From the NCBI GenBank assembly GCA_002900995.3, contig CM035309.1, forward strand, positions 1,308,389 to 1,372,388: a stretch of DNA of 64,000 bases, in the 5' to 3' direction. The first letter of the stretch is position 1. Each line of letters starts with the position of its first letter. A program made the position numbers and the translations under genes. Shown one piece after another: positions 51,850 to 63,281 of the stretch. Under the pieces are notes generated by a model that saw nothing but the letters and a program-made list of their open reading frames with translations, ran no database searches and was not told the origin of the DNA. This stretch comes from Ganoderma boninense (lineage: Eukaryota > Basidiomycota > Agaricomycetes > Polyporales > Polyporaceae).

Positions 51850-52826
51850 GCTGTTCCAGGACCCAGGTCGAGCGGGTCCTTAACATCGCCATCCGTTTTA
51901 GCACAGTCTCCTCATCACCATCTGGTTGTCCTATCGAGTCACTGGCGGACTCTTCAATCTGGATATCAGCCTTACCTCTTCCCTACCGGAACTATGCGAT
52001 CTGTGTTGCATTGTCTGACACAACTCGTCGGTGGTATTACAACCGCTGCGATTGTCCACGATCTAACTCCTCAACCAATCGTTTTCAAGTGAGCAGACAT
52101 CGCACCATTTCATCAACATCTGTAGACTAAAACATACGATACCCACAGCACATATCCTGGGACTGAAGGGGGCAAGAAGGCACACGCTGTCGTGATTGGG
52201 ATGTTTATCACGAACTTCCTCGTGCTCGCGGTTCTCATTCTTGCACAAGAGAATCACGGTCCGACATCGTTCGCTCCGGCGAGTCGGATGTGCTTGGCCA
52301 AGACCATATCTCTATTGTCCCACCGCAACTTGGATTGGAACGCCTCACAGCGTTCGTGTATCAGCTGTGCGTCTTCTCTCCACCACACCGCACCGCCTCC
52401 AAGTGATCATCGAGCCATCATTAACTGTGGACAGGCTACTGTGGTGTTCCAGGTCGGCGGTGTTCCCCACCGGCGCCAGGATGAACATCGCTCTGCGTTT
52501 CGGTCCCGCCGTCGTCATGGACTTTCTCTTTGGCACTCAGTGAATCGTACGTGAATACCCTTCGCCCCGTTTCACCCTGCTCCCTGTCAAGACTAACATG
52601 CGCGCACAACGCGCACCATACTAACTGGGTCCGATCCTCGGGTCGCTCAGACCCTGTTTCGGTTTCTGACGGGCTCACAGGTACGTACCAGCCCCTCCTA
52701 CACTTCAGATTACATACTCGAGTTCCTACACATCCGTATCCGCGCTTCGCCCACATAGGTTGAAGGCTGGCGGCTTAAACCCGGCCAAGATTCGGACAAT
52801 CGACCACCCCGAAGCGTCTGGTGGTG
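51850..52826 (+). pseudogene. Decayed fungal aquaporin (MIP family)
   Basis: Fragments line up with a fungal aquaporin in correct order: FQDPGR, then LLITIWLSYRVTGGLFN, LTQLVGGITTAAIVH, TYPGTEGGKKAHAVVIGMF, LAVLILAQENHGPTSFAP, AVFPTGARMNIALRFGPAVV and LKPGQD. They lie in different frames, needing at least three single-base shifts. The first NPA box has become NLD. The second region reads NIALRF, where the family has N-x-A-R, so the pore arginine is gone. A stop follows FLFGTQ, before the last membrane helix. Missense changes at pore residues argue for real loss of function and not only assembly error. No N-terminal exon was found between 51467 and 51849. Confidence 0.75.
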
Positions 52827-53437
52827 AACGTGTGCAAGATGTCACTCCATCGCTCGCTCGCAGCGCAGCTCGCAAGTGCAGAACAAGGATGAGACGGCGG
52901 TAGATGGCAGTTCCCCCCGAAACTCAGACCACGGCCATGGGCATGGTTTCGATAGGCGCACCGGGGGTTGGTGAGCCGTTTTGCGAGAGGCTGGGCGATA
53001 GCACTGGCAAGGAAGCTTATCTAGTGATCACAGCCGTGGAAGCAATAGATATCTAGTGATCGTTCTGGTGGGTTTTCGTGGTACCGTTTTAACGGCTCGG
53101 AGAACGCATTGTGTTTCATGGCGGGGGTACCAAAAATGCAAACCTGATTTTTACTGCCTGAAGCCTGTGTTTCGATTCCACGATAGATTGGTTCATATTG
53201 ATATTGATAGCCTGCGTATGGATGGCGAACTACAAATATCTAAGGTGAAAGGGCGTTCGGTCGGTCACAAGCGGACTGGAATATGATGCATTCAAGTTGA
53301 TGATCTAAGAGCTCGTAGTCAAGCGCAAAAGAATGACCCCATGCTATCTATGATAACTCCACATGATCTGTAATATCAAAGTGAACGATTTGTTCATATG
53401 CTGTTGATATGTAACCAGAGAATGCCATCTGTGACTG
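52827..53437. other. Intergenic, AT-richer
   Basis: No gene seen. It separates the aquaporin relic from the 3' end of the tannase gene. Confidence 0.5.
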
Positions 53438-55930
53438 TTAAAGAACACATTCGAAACTCTCGGCGCTGCTACCATCTCCGCCTTTGTACTTGAGAGTGGA
53501 CGGATACTGTTTGTCTCATCAGTGTGCTGCTTTCATAGACCGTAAGAAACGATGCTCTTCACCTTGCATAGGGGACGAGTAAAGCCAATACCGTTGGCAA
53601 CATCGTTGTCATTATAGTACGCTGCTGTGAAAGTCTCGGGTGCAACGCCTTCCTCGACCCATCGGACAATAGCAGACAGGATATTGTGCTCTGGGTCATT
53701 GGAGAGCGGGGGATTGCTGTTCGACGCCTGCTCCGCTGCACCGAATGCGTTTGCGCCATACCCACCCTGCGCATGTGTATCGTAAGTTTCGATCGATCTG
53801 CGTCAACTGTGGAAACGTACGTGACTAAGAGGCAGATGGGTCAGAATGCGCTCGGTTGACTTGATATACACTAACTTGCTTACCAATGACCCATCCCCGG
53901 CACCGTGAAGAGTCGATACCAATCTTCAACGTTCATATTTGTGTTTTCCTGGGTCCAGTTTCGTACGCTCTCGTAGTAATGTATGGAGTTTCCAGGGCTG
54001 ATGAGCTGATCGGCATATCCGACATAATGAATTATCTTCCCGTTCCGCCATGGACCTACAAAGGCTGTGATATCGGGGTTAACAGCCTATTACAGATTGT
54101 ATGGGCGTTAATATAGAAATAGAAAAATAGGGGAAAATGAACACACGTCCGCTTGCCCGGGATTGATCTCCTCTGTGAGTGCTAACACCTCGGCATTATA
54201 GTCGTGGATCTTCCAATCCGTATCGCTATGCAATGCTGCAGGTCAATACACGGTTCTTGCATACGAGAAGTTTGGGATTCCCTCACTTTATCACCATGTA
54301 CCGGAAGAACGAACGCCCGATCTTGAATTGTGTCTTTCCGACCAAGCCGTGGTAATAGTCTGCCTCCCCTCCTGGATAATAGCCAGCGAACACGTATTCG
54401 TCCCCCTCGTAGTAGTCCGAATATATCTTATGCAATGCGCTGATTTGATCTTCAGTTAGACAAGTTGATGCGTTCTGGCCAGAGCTACACAACAAAGTTT
54501 CGGGTTGGAAGCTGATGACGAAGCCCAGACTCAGTACCGCGTCCCACGAAAAAGCCAGGAGCACTCACTTGCAGTTCCTCGGATCGCTAACGATTCCGTC
54601 GGCGAGCTGGAGGAAATGGACTGAGAGGGGATGCCTGCCAAAGGAAGACTAACGGGCCGCACCCCATCCAGCGCATCACATTGCTTCAAAACCTCAGGAG
54701 CAATGAGGTTCGTCCACATGTCTTCCGTCATGAAGTGTGGAGACGTCGAAGGCTGTACGTTCAGATTCATGTGGATTGACCATGGTTGGAGATGGGTCAT
54801 CCAGTTAGCCGGGGACCCTACCACCTGGAGACAGCATTCTGGTTCAAGCACTCCCCGTACCAGATGGAGTAGAAGGACGTACCACACCGTCAAAGTCTTC
54901 GGGGAACTCCTGAACCGACTTCAGCCTGTGAAACTAAAATTAGACCCAGGCGTGCCCAACGATTTCGTCAATGACGTACCCTTGTCTTCCACCTACCATG
55001 CGGACGAGGCAAATGGATTGATATGTTACTCGGTACATCTCGCATGGAACGGCTGAGAATGGTGACGAACGTACCGGTGGAACAGCTGAGGAATATGACT
55101 TCCTCGCAGGTCTCATGTAGTACTGCTTGACGACCTCCTTCCCGGCGATGACGGTCATATGCATCGCGCGCCATCCCCAGTCCACGATCGTGTTCTAAAA
55201 GTAATGCGGACCATAACATGCATGAATCAGTCGCTCGGCATGGCGGCCAGCGGGACTGGAAATAAATCGCCCACATCGTTACCCGGCCCGGCCCAGGCAC
55301 CGTCGTCGGTCGTGCCGTCATGGCCGGTATTCGTAGACACACCAGCGACTGTAAACGAGCAAAGACGACTCGGTGAGCGTTTCGCCCGCACGACAAATGT
55401 ACAGGTCCCCCGACGTTGGAGATCCGAAACTTACATCCCTGCGGCACTGCAACGTGACCGAGCTCGGTGACCGTGACTAAGTACCGAAACCAGCGCCCGC
55501 GTTGATGGAGAAGCGGTGAACATGAGCAATCGGACTGTCAGTCAAGTGCTGACGCCATATACATCGCATCGAGGGGATCAATAGATCACTTACCTCCACC
55601 AGATAGGCCGCCATTGCCTACAGTGAGCATGCGTCCGTTCCAGTCATTGGGGAGCCACACCTCGGCGAGGGCGGTGGACCCCGCGGTCGTGTTGGTGGTG
55701 ATAGTCAACTCGACGCGGCAGAATGCTGGGAGCGTCGACTCGTTGATGCTCGAGTAGGGGTTTGATATGTCGACGACTGCATTCGCGTGGAAGTAGGTAG
55801 GCGGGTTGGTGAGCTCTACATTCGGGATGTCGGTGGGTGTGAAGCGGGAGCAGGCAGACCTGAAGTCTACCACTGCAGCAGCAGCACCTGCTACCAGGGC
55901 AAGAAGAGCGAGATGAGAGGAGGAACGCAT
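53438..55930 (-). CDS. Secreted tannase/feruloyl esterase family protein
   Basis: This is an extracellular serine esterase acting on plant phenolic esters (gallates or ferulates). The signal peptide is MRSSSHLALLALVAGAAAA. About twelve exons follow, with family blocks WLPNDWNGRMLTVGNGGLSGG, VTELGHVAVPQG, GHDGTTDDGAWAGPG, DWGWRAMHMTVIAGKEVVK, SCSTGGRQG (nucleophile Ser), YADQLISPG (Asp) and FTVPGMGHC (His). These make up the CS-D-HC signature. The protein ends SSAESFECVL before TAA at 53438. Just before the nucleophile elbow the reading frame needs one extra base (near 55091-55094, TT where TTT is expected). All else is intact, so this may be an assembly error; if real, the enzyme is dead. Potential Asn glycosylation sites are common in exon 1. 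Confidence 0.9.
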
Positions 55931-58350
55931 CCCAGAGAAAAGAAGGGTGGACGAACGGCGTTCATAACGAAACAGGTGGTCTTATAAGTGCTGCACCGGC
56001 TAGCGACCAGACCATCACGAGGTACGAAAATTCACCCGTCAGGCGCGAAGTGCTAGGCCCGCTAGTATACCTCAGAGAAGACCTTGTGGTGTACTTTGGA
56101 AAAGACTCCTTGTCCCCCCTCGTTGGATGCGTCGAAAAATAGGTAATGATAGAACTTGAATAGAAGAGGCATAACATTTATGGGCGGTTTGGCGCGGGCC
56201 GGCATGGGCATGAGGTAAAGGGTGCAAGGAGGTTTTATAGATGGGAAGGCCGTGTGATTTGTAGTCTTCCCCGAAGAAACGGAGAGCGTAATTCCGCTGT
56301 CGCTGCCGTACAGCGCCAGAGGCGACCAATTCTGAATACCATTCCGCCGTGTCATGATGGACTGGACACATGTCTTGGAAGACTTGTATGGACGGTGTGC
56401 CGTATTCCGATGGCAGAAGGACAAATGTGCACCGAGCCTATTTTGAGCGCAAACGTCCACAACGCATCTGAAGCTCAGAAGGTCAGTCGGTGAACTTTGA
56501 ACCTGAACAGTGATGGGAAAGATAGCTCAGCTAAGTAAATCAAGCAAGCGCATAATCACCGCCCAAGCAGTGCCGTCTACAGCCAGCCCAGCCGCGTGCA
56601 TTTGAGCAATGCCTTCAACACGGCCACTCGGGAACCTGATTCTATGGTGGTCCCATACTAGTTTCACCTGTCCGCGGTGATGAATGACAGCGTTGCAACT
56701 GCCATTGCATGAGGATGGGTAGTCGGCCATCACTGCACGGTGATCAAAGTTTGTTCCATACATGTGGTTGAATCTATGCACCCGAATGGAACATTTTTCA
56801 CTATTTGCACGCCTGACTTCATGCATATGCCTCGCACCTTGAAATATATGTCGAACATAAGCAGAGGCCATATGATATTAGAAGCAGAGCGCCATACGCA
56901 ACACGGCTGAGGATACACAATACAACTACAGCGGGAATGGCATCCAACTCTTCAAACGGAAGGAAAGTTTACCATAACGCCCTTCACTAATAAAAGCCAC
57001 GTTAGCCAATCCCATTGACTACAAAGAAAGAAGGTTCAGAAAATGGATATTCAATCAATGCCGAAGCTCAGCAACAGCTTCTAGTTGATTATTTTAAAGA
57101 GTCTCATCTATACCCCGAAGGAACAAACACAAGCGTGCGTAAACCGAGGACACTCACCGACAGTCGAGTTACAAGATAGACATGAACAGAGATCACCTAG
57201 GAAATGATGGTCAGCGTAAATTCCATGGGCAATGTTACAAAGAAGATCAGAAGGGGTTGCCCGAATAATTGAGCTGTGGCGGGCATTTTCGGCAGTGGTT
57301 GTACGAAGACCGTCGTGATAAAACATCATGAAAAGGAAGAAGGAAGAGACACTCACTAACATCGCCATGAACGGGGCTCTGACGACCCTTAGAATGCCAG
57401 GTATCCTACACTCATACTATAACAGCACATCCTGGAAGGAAAATTCAAAGTTAGCATGAGTGCGTGGACGTGCGATACAGGGGAGCTCAGAAGAAAAAAA
57501 ACAGCCTTGGAATTGTCGTCACGAAGCCGTACGTTGCAGCATACGGTCAGGCGGTAACTCCATTTGTAACATCGTGGCCACAACATGATAGAAAGGCGTA
57601 CTCACTTTGGGAGACGAGTACCAGGCAAAATTAATGATAGGGTAAAGGTCCTATGAAGCAAATAGCGTTTGTCAGCACGTCATGGCGACGGATTGGGGAT
57701 AAGGCGAAAGGGAGATCAGTGGATTGACAGATGAAAGCAAAGCATCGAGCCTGTGGCTCTCAGATACTCTAGTTTGAAAGGTTTTGACTCATCAAGTCGC
57801 GACACGATGAAAACGCGCGACGCCGAAAGCCGAAGGATGCTGGCTCACCTGACCCCGCACCTATTCTCCCCTCATACTTCAGTCTCAACAGCGCAGCGCG
57901 GCCCGAGAATCACAACCAGATTCATTGTCGAACCTGTCCAAGAAACAGACGTCAGCAAAGCCGGAGGTGACAGAGGACGAAGACCGATCAGTGTAACTAT
58001 GACAAAAATCTCAAAGCATCGTGAATGCAGCTTGGTAGAGCAGCACCACTCGAGGTAAACGAAGGATATCATCTCTTCGAATGCAAGGAAGGCATGAAAT
58101 AAGCACTACTCACCGAGGTACTCGTGCCCGTCGTCGTGGACGAGCGGGTGTTGGGTAGAAATTCGACGCACACTTTTTCAGCCTGGCAGTTTAGGGCAGG
58201 CCGATGCCCCTGTGCCCGTGACCTGGAGCTCAGATAGACGCCTTTTTCTCTTCTATCCTATCTTATCAGACACCAGCCGGCGGGAGGAGCACCGAACGAC
58301 ACCGACGCCCTCGACACCGTCCCGGCCGAACTCCTTCATCGTTAACGACC
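55931..58350. other. Gene-poor stretch with possible membrane-protein remnants (2.4 kb)
   Basis: No gene can be modelled with confidence. On the minus strand several short frames look membrane-like, e.g. VSSFFLFMMFYHDGL near 57340 and CFEIFVIVTLIGL near 57990. They are bordered by plausible splice sites, as if from one decayed or unrecognised multi-pass protein transcribed from about 58150 down to 57100. Minus frames at 56871-56527 and 56460-56062 have no known motif. Confidence 0.35.
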
Positions 58351-59737
58351 ATGATGCCTCGATTTGCTTTGGCTAGCTCTGCTTTCTCTCCAAAGTTTGC
58401 ATCAGTGTGTCGCCGACTGGACGGGGTTCGCGTCTCCTGCCGTCACCCAGCCCGTCGAGCTGCACTATGACAAAGTTATTCCACCAGATGGAAACGCGAC
58501 TGACCGACCACTAGTCATCCTTCATGGCCTTTTGTATGTCGTTGCTTCTGTTCCATGGATATTCTTCTCATGCGGCAGCTATCACAGTGGCACAAAACGG
58601 AACTTCGGGTCGCTATCGAAGGCGTTTGCGAAGGATCTCGGCCGACCGGTGTATGCCCTGGTGCGCTGTTCTCCAGATCGTGCACTCAACCCTCCTCATT
58701 TGACAAGTAGGATCTTCGTAACCATGGCACGTCCCCACACGCGGAGCCCCACTCATACCCTGCGATGGCTATGGACGTCCTCCATTTCTTCAAGATGCAC
58801 CGCCTGTCAAACGTCTCTCTGCTCGGCCATTCAATGTAAGCATGGTGAGCTGCTCTACTCTGCCCAAAAACCCACCTCATGCATACTCCGCGTGCCCTTC
58901 CGGTTTCGTTAGGGGCGGTAAAGTGGCCATGGCGGTCGCGCTCGACCCGGAGCTGCCTCCCGAACTGCTCACGCACTTGATTGTGGCGGATATCGCACCG
59001 GCGCGAGGCGCCCTATCCCCCGAGTTTCAAGGGTACATCGAGGCGATGAAAAGGATAGAAGCCAGCGAGGTCAAGACGCGCCAGGAGGCTGATCGCGTGC
59101 TCAAGCCGTACGAGCAGGTACTGTCCCACACCTACACGACCAATCGCATCCGCACCCGCACCCTGGCGGAAGGGGGCCTGGCCCGGTAGAACGATGGATT
59201 CTGACGACACATGCCAGGATCCTATGACGCGAGCGTTCCTGCTGATGAACCTCGAGCACCCGACCGCTCAGCATCAACGCCCGCTCAAGTTCCGCGTGCC
59301 CGTTCAGCTGCTCGGGGATTCAATACCGGAGATCGGAGGGTTCCCTTGGTCTCCTGGCGAAAGAGCGTTTGACGGTCCGACGTTATTTATCAAGGGGACG
59401 AAGAGCAAGTGCGTGTTTGCGGTCGACGGATTGTCGAGCTCCAGAAGAGATGCTGAAATTGGTGCTGCAGATACATTAATAGACATAACGTTGACTCAGC
59501 GAAGGCATTCTTTCCCAAATATGATCCTTGAGGAGTTGGATGCGGGACATTGGGGTGAGTTCGCGGATCGTGTGCTATCTTCTAGCTGCGCAGCTGATTT
59601 TATCGTGGCGGTTCCTAGTACATTCGGAACGGCATGTGTTGATTCTCGCTGGTTCTTGACTTCTGCCGCTGACGTGTGATTGAGATAGGCCCAACGAGTT
59701 CAAGGCACTGGTCACGAATTTTATCAAGAACAATTGA
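58351..59737 (+). CDS. ABHD11: ABHD11-type alpha/beta hydrolase, probably mitochondrial
   Basis: This is a serine hydrolase of the ABHD11/yeast Imo32 group. The N-terminus (MMPRFALASSAFSPKF...) looks like a mitochondrial presequence. About seven exons carry PVELHYDKVIPPDG, PLVILHGLFGTKRNFGSL, VYALDLRNHGTSPH, the nucleophile elbow LLGHSMGGKVAMAVAL, LIVADIAPARGAL and the C-terminal ELDAGHW with the catalytic His. Two single-base insertions break the frame: an extra G in GGGG near 58410 and an extra C in CCC near 59514. Removing them restores the family sequence on both sides. The short stretch usually following GHW could not be found before the last exon (PNEFKALVTNFIKN), so that junction is uncertain. 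It ends 117 bp before the stop of the converging gene. Confidence 0.88.
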
Positions 59738-59853
59738 CTATAGCAATAGAATTATCTGCATAGAGTTTATACGTATACCAATGACACTGCTCGCCGCCTC
59801 CATGCGAACCATATCTCAATGCTAGACAGGGCACCCTAGACAGCACAAGTCGA

Positions 59854-61798
59854 TTACACCGCATAAGCCCACTGAGTCGCAATACTCCACAAGGACGAAG
59901 GCCGTGCAGCAAAGTTATCCTGGCTAGCCTTGTCGTTTCTAGATTCCAGGAGTGTGCGTCGAAGATCCATGGAGACAGAGCCCTTCAGAGACATCCTCGG
60001 ATAAACGGAAGCTCGAACACCATGACCGGAACCTGGACCACACGCCAACCCGAGCGCACGCAGCGATGGCACGCTGTCTGCGATAATCCCAGCCTGGTGC
60101 AGCAGCGCAATGAGGCCATCGAGCCGGTCCTCCGGCGGGACCAGCGGCAGCGGCTTGTCATTGTCATAGCATAGAGGGTCCCGAGGCAGCGGCTTAACTG
60201 AGCGCTCAGGCTGCAGTGCTGGTTCTTCGGGGAGCGGCTTGTCGCAGTTCTGTCGAAGCCGCAGAGGCGGAATGTGGAGCTCGGCCTCGTGTTCGTGCTG
60301 CAGCCGAGGTGCTTCGTTCGGATATCGACCCTGTGACTGTCGACCGCCGGGCTCGTGGGGCACAGGGACAGAACAGTGGCACTGCGACTGTGTAAGTCTC
60401 TCGATCACTGTGTTCGTCTGCGCCTGCCGTGGCGCCGCGCCCACGCTTCTGTCCCCGTCGCTTTCGCCACCGCGGCGCACAATAACGGGTTCTGAAATGG
60501 ATTCGCGCGTTAATCTCCGCGAAGGAGGCGCGGCCGGGAGTGCGTCCGTTGACATCACGAGCTCCGGAGGAGGCGGGAGAGAAGCGATCGGCCGCCCGCG
60601 CTGGGGGCCAAGTGCCGTGTCTGCTGACGCCGATTTGGGCGAAGCAGTGGGGCCGTTGGGTTGCAAGGCGCGGCGCGGCACACCCTGCTGTTGTTGCTGC
60701 TGCTGCGGCACGACGATTCTGGGTGGGCATGTGGGGGACACGATCAACTGTCGCTGCTGCTGCGCGTTGACGATCTCGCGTAGCGCAGCCAGGTTTGGGA
60801 GGATGAGAGGACGCAGCTTGGGTTTGCGGTTCTTACGCTTCGGGCCTCGGTGAAGAGGGGCTCGGCGTTGAGCAGAGGACTGAGCGGCTATGGTGGACTG
60901 CTGAGGTTCGATGCCGGAGACCCAGATGTGAAGGCGTGATTTCGCCTTGGGAGGCGTGTCGGTGTGGGGCTGAGGCGGGCGACAAAGATAGACGGAGAGG
61001 TCATTGAGTGGGGACAGGGCCTGGATCTCGGGGTGGTCGGTTTCGGAGGAACCTTCCGGACCGGAGAGCCAAGAGTCAGCGAGTGGTTCGTGAGAGGGTT
61101 TGCCGCCGTCTCCGTAGAAGACAGAGGACGAGGCGCGCGAAAAAGGGTCGAAAACACCCTCGTGGCAGTCTGTGAAACACTTATCGTCAGGAGAATCGAG
61201 GTCGGAGTGGCGGAGACGAGTTAAAGCGAAGCGTGGTGCCAGAGGAGAAAGCGACGCGAAAGGGGATTTCGGTCTTGGTGGAATCGATCGGTCACCGATA
61301 CTTGGATTGTGGCTGGAACGGAGGCTAAGGAGCCTCGTAATACCTCGACGTTGAGATAATGTAACTTCCTCTGGTATGAGGTGGGGTGAAGGAGACGACG
61401 GCGAGTTGTCAACGAGAGCCAATGCGTCAGGCGAAGAGGAGAGAAAGCCATCGCTTGTTCCAGAGAGGGAAGAGCCGGTACGATTCGTCAACGGGGAGAA
61501 GCTGAGAGTGGATAAGTCAGTTGTAGATGGGCAGCTTGCGGAAGAGTAAACAATGCTGGGCGATACGCCATAGTCCACGGACTGTTGAGGAGGACTTGAA
61601 AATGAGCTTCCGGGAAACTGGCTAAACTGCAGTTCCGATGACCATTCGACAGTTTGCAATGATGTTACCAGAGTGTAGGATTCGATGCCTAGAAAGAAGT
61701 TCCTGGGAGTTAGCTGACAGGGAATATCAACTCAATCAATTGCTGTAGCTCACCGCTGATCCTTGGGAAGCTCGATATGCTAGGCTTCCTATTTGCAT
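59854..61798 (-). CDS. Hypothetical low-complexity protein, 634 aa
   Basis: Two exons, 61798-61754 and 61713-59854, join in frame across a 40-bp intron. The long exon alone has no ATG near its start, which supports the upstream exon. Residues 1-45 are the most conserved-looking part (RNFFLGIESYTLVTSLQTVEW region). Most of the protein is Ser/Pro-rich and disordered, with a Gln run of seven residues near the middle and repeated PLPxxP motifs (DKPLPEEP, VKPLPRDP, DKPLPLVP) suited to SH3 binding. The C-terminus is more ordered: DGLIALLHQAGIIADSVPSL and a helix-like tail. The family is not recognised; an adaptor or scaffold role is only inferred from the PLPxxP motifs. Confidence 0.7.
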
Positions 61799-63281
61799 GG
61801 GATTGGAGCGATTTAGGAGAGGCGATATTCAGTTTCTGTGCAAAGGCTGAAAGAGCAGCTGTCATGGTGGCGATTGAGCTATGATGTGCACTGGGAGAAG
61901 CTTCCTACACACTGCGCTTCGTGCCTTGGAACAAATATATTTGCGAGGATAACCAGGGCTGACTTGCGTTATGGACTGAACACAATGTTAGCCGCCATGA
62001 AGAAAAATACCGCTACATCCATGTGCGCCACATGAATGTATGAGTTCCAAGATGACCCCTGAGTAAAAAATGCGGGGGACTGCCTGGGGACTGCAGTCTG
62101 CGTTGAGCCGGTGCACATATGCCTGGCCAGAAGGTCCGTGCGCACGGCCCTCGACGCTCAGATGTCCTGGGGAAATATTTTATACATGGGCCACGACTCA
62201 GTCAGCATGTTACTATTCATCCGGCGTTGAATGGGAACTTGCCTTTGGAAAAGGGACCGAGCAGGTCATGGAGGATCATGGTTAGGGCAGAAGTCGGCGA
62301 GCGCCGCGGCTGCCTCGTTTCACGACTCACGAGGCAACACCAGCCAGGCCCTCAGGGCAGCACGCCGCTTAGCTTCACGTAAACCTCCTGTTGATCCTCT
62401 TCTGCCAGTATCTCTGTCTCTGGGACTCTCATTGCTGTTTAATCTGGACGACGGGCTGCTGCCATGTTTTGACCGTCAATGTTTTAGCTCTCGCCGCGCC
62501 AGGTCTGGGCAAGAGCGTCTCTGGCGCGATAGGCATGAAGACACGCGTTTCCGGCGTTTCAGGCCACCTACTGGGCAGGACGATTGTTCACCAAAGCACT
62601 GCCTGTTCGTGGTGGCTGATAGGGATTCTGGGGCATGGAGCTGTGGATGTGGAGGGAGGGGCGGAGGGACGGGGTTGCTGGGAAGGGGGAGGGTGAGGCG
62701 ATATCTGGATAGCAGTGGGCATTGCCGGGCGCATCTCTTGTCCCGTCCAGAGTCCATCGCCATCTGTGGGCCGCAAGGTGCGAATGAACGGTCTTCTTGT
62801 CCAGAACGCGAATGCACTAAATGAAGTTCCCTCTTTGGTCGCCCGCCGTTCTCATGCTCCACGCCTGCAGTGAGCGTGGCCTCCATGCTCTCCTCCAAAG
62901 CTTAGATGAACTGCGGTAGCGTGAGCTATCTCCTCAAAACCCCCAATCTCCTGCCTTTCGCTCGGATCGTACGCCCTTCCCCAGACATCTTCTCTCCTCC
63001 CAATTCTCACCTCCGCCCCACCGGCTCCTCAACATCTCAGTACGTTCTCAGCTGTCTCTTTGTGCGATAGAGTTCGCGACTCTAACCTTGACTATTGTCT
63101 CTCCCAAAGCCCATGAGTCTAGCAGCATTCCTTCCCCTGCGCTCCCCCCATCCCCATTACCGGTCACCTCCCGACGCCTTCTCCCCGCGCGTCAACTTCA
63201 GGTCAGTATTCCACACGTCTTATGCGGGCGTACCGAAACTGACGCTTACTCCGCCGCAGTCCACGTCCAGCATTGGCACCG
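61799..63281. other. Divergent intergenic region (1.5 kb)
   Basis: It holds the promoters of the 634-aa protein (minus) and of the gene starting near 63282 (plus). Parts of 62906-63190 may be 5' leader or early exons of the latter, since donor-like and acceptor-like sites occur there. No other gene seen. Confidence 0.45.
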
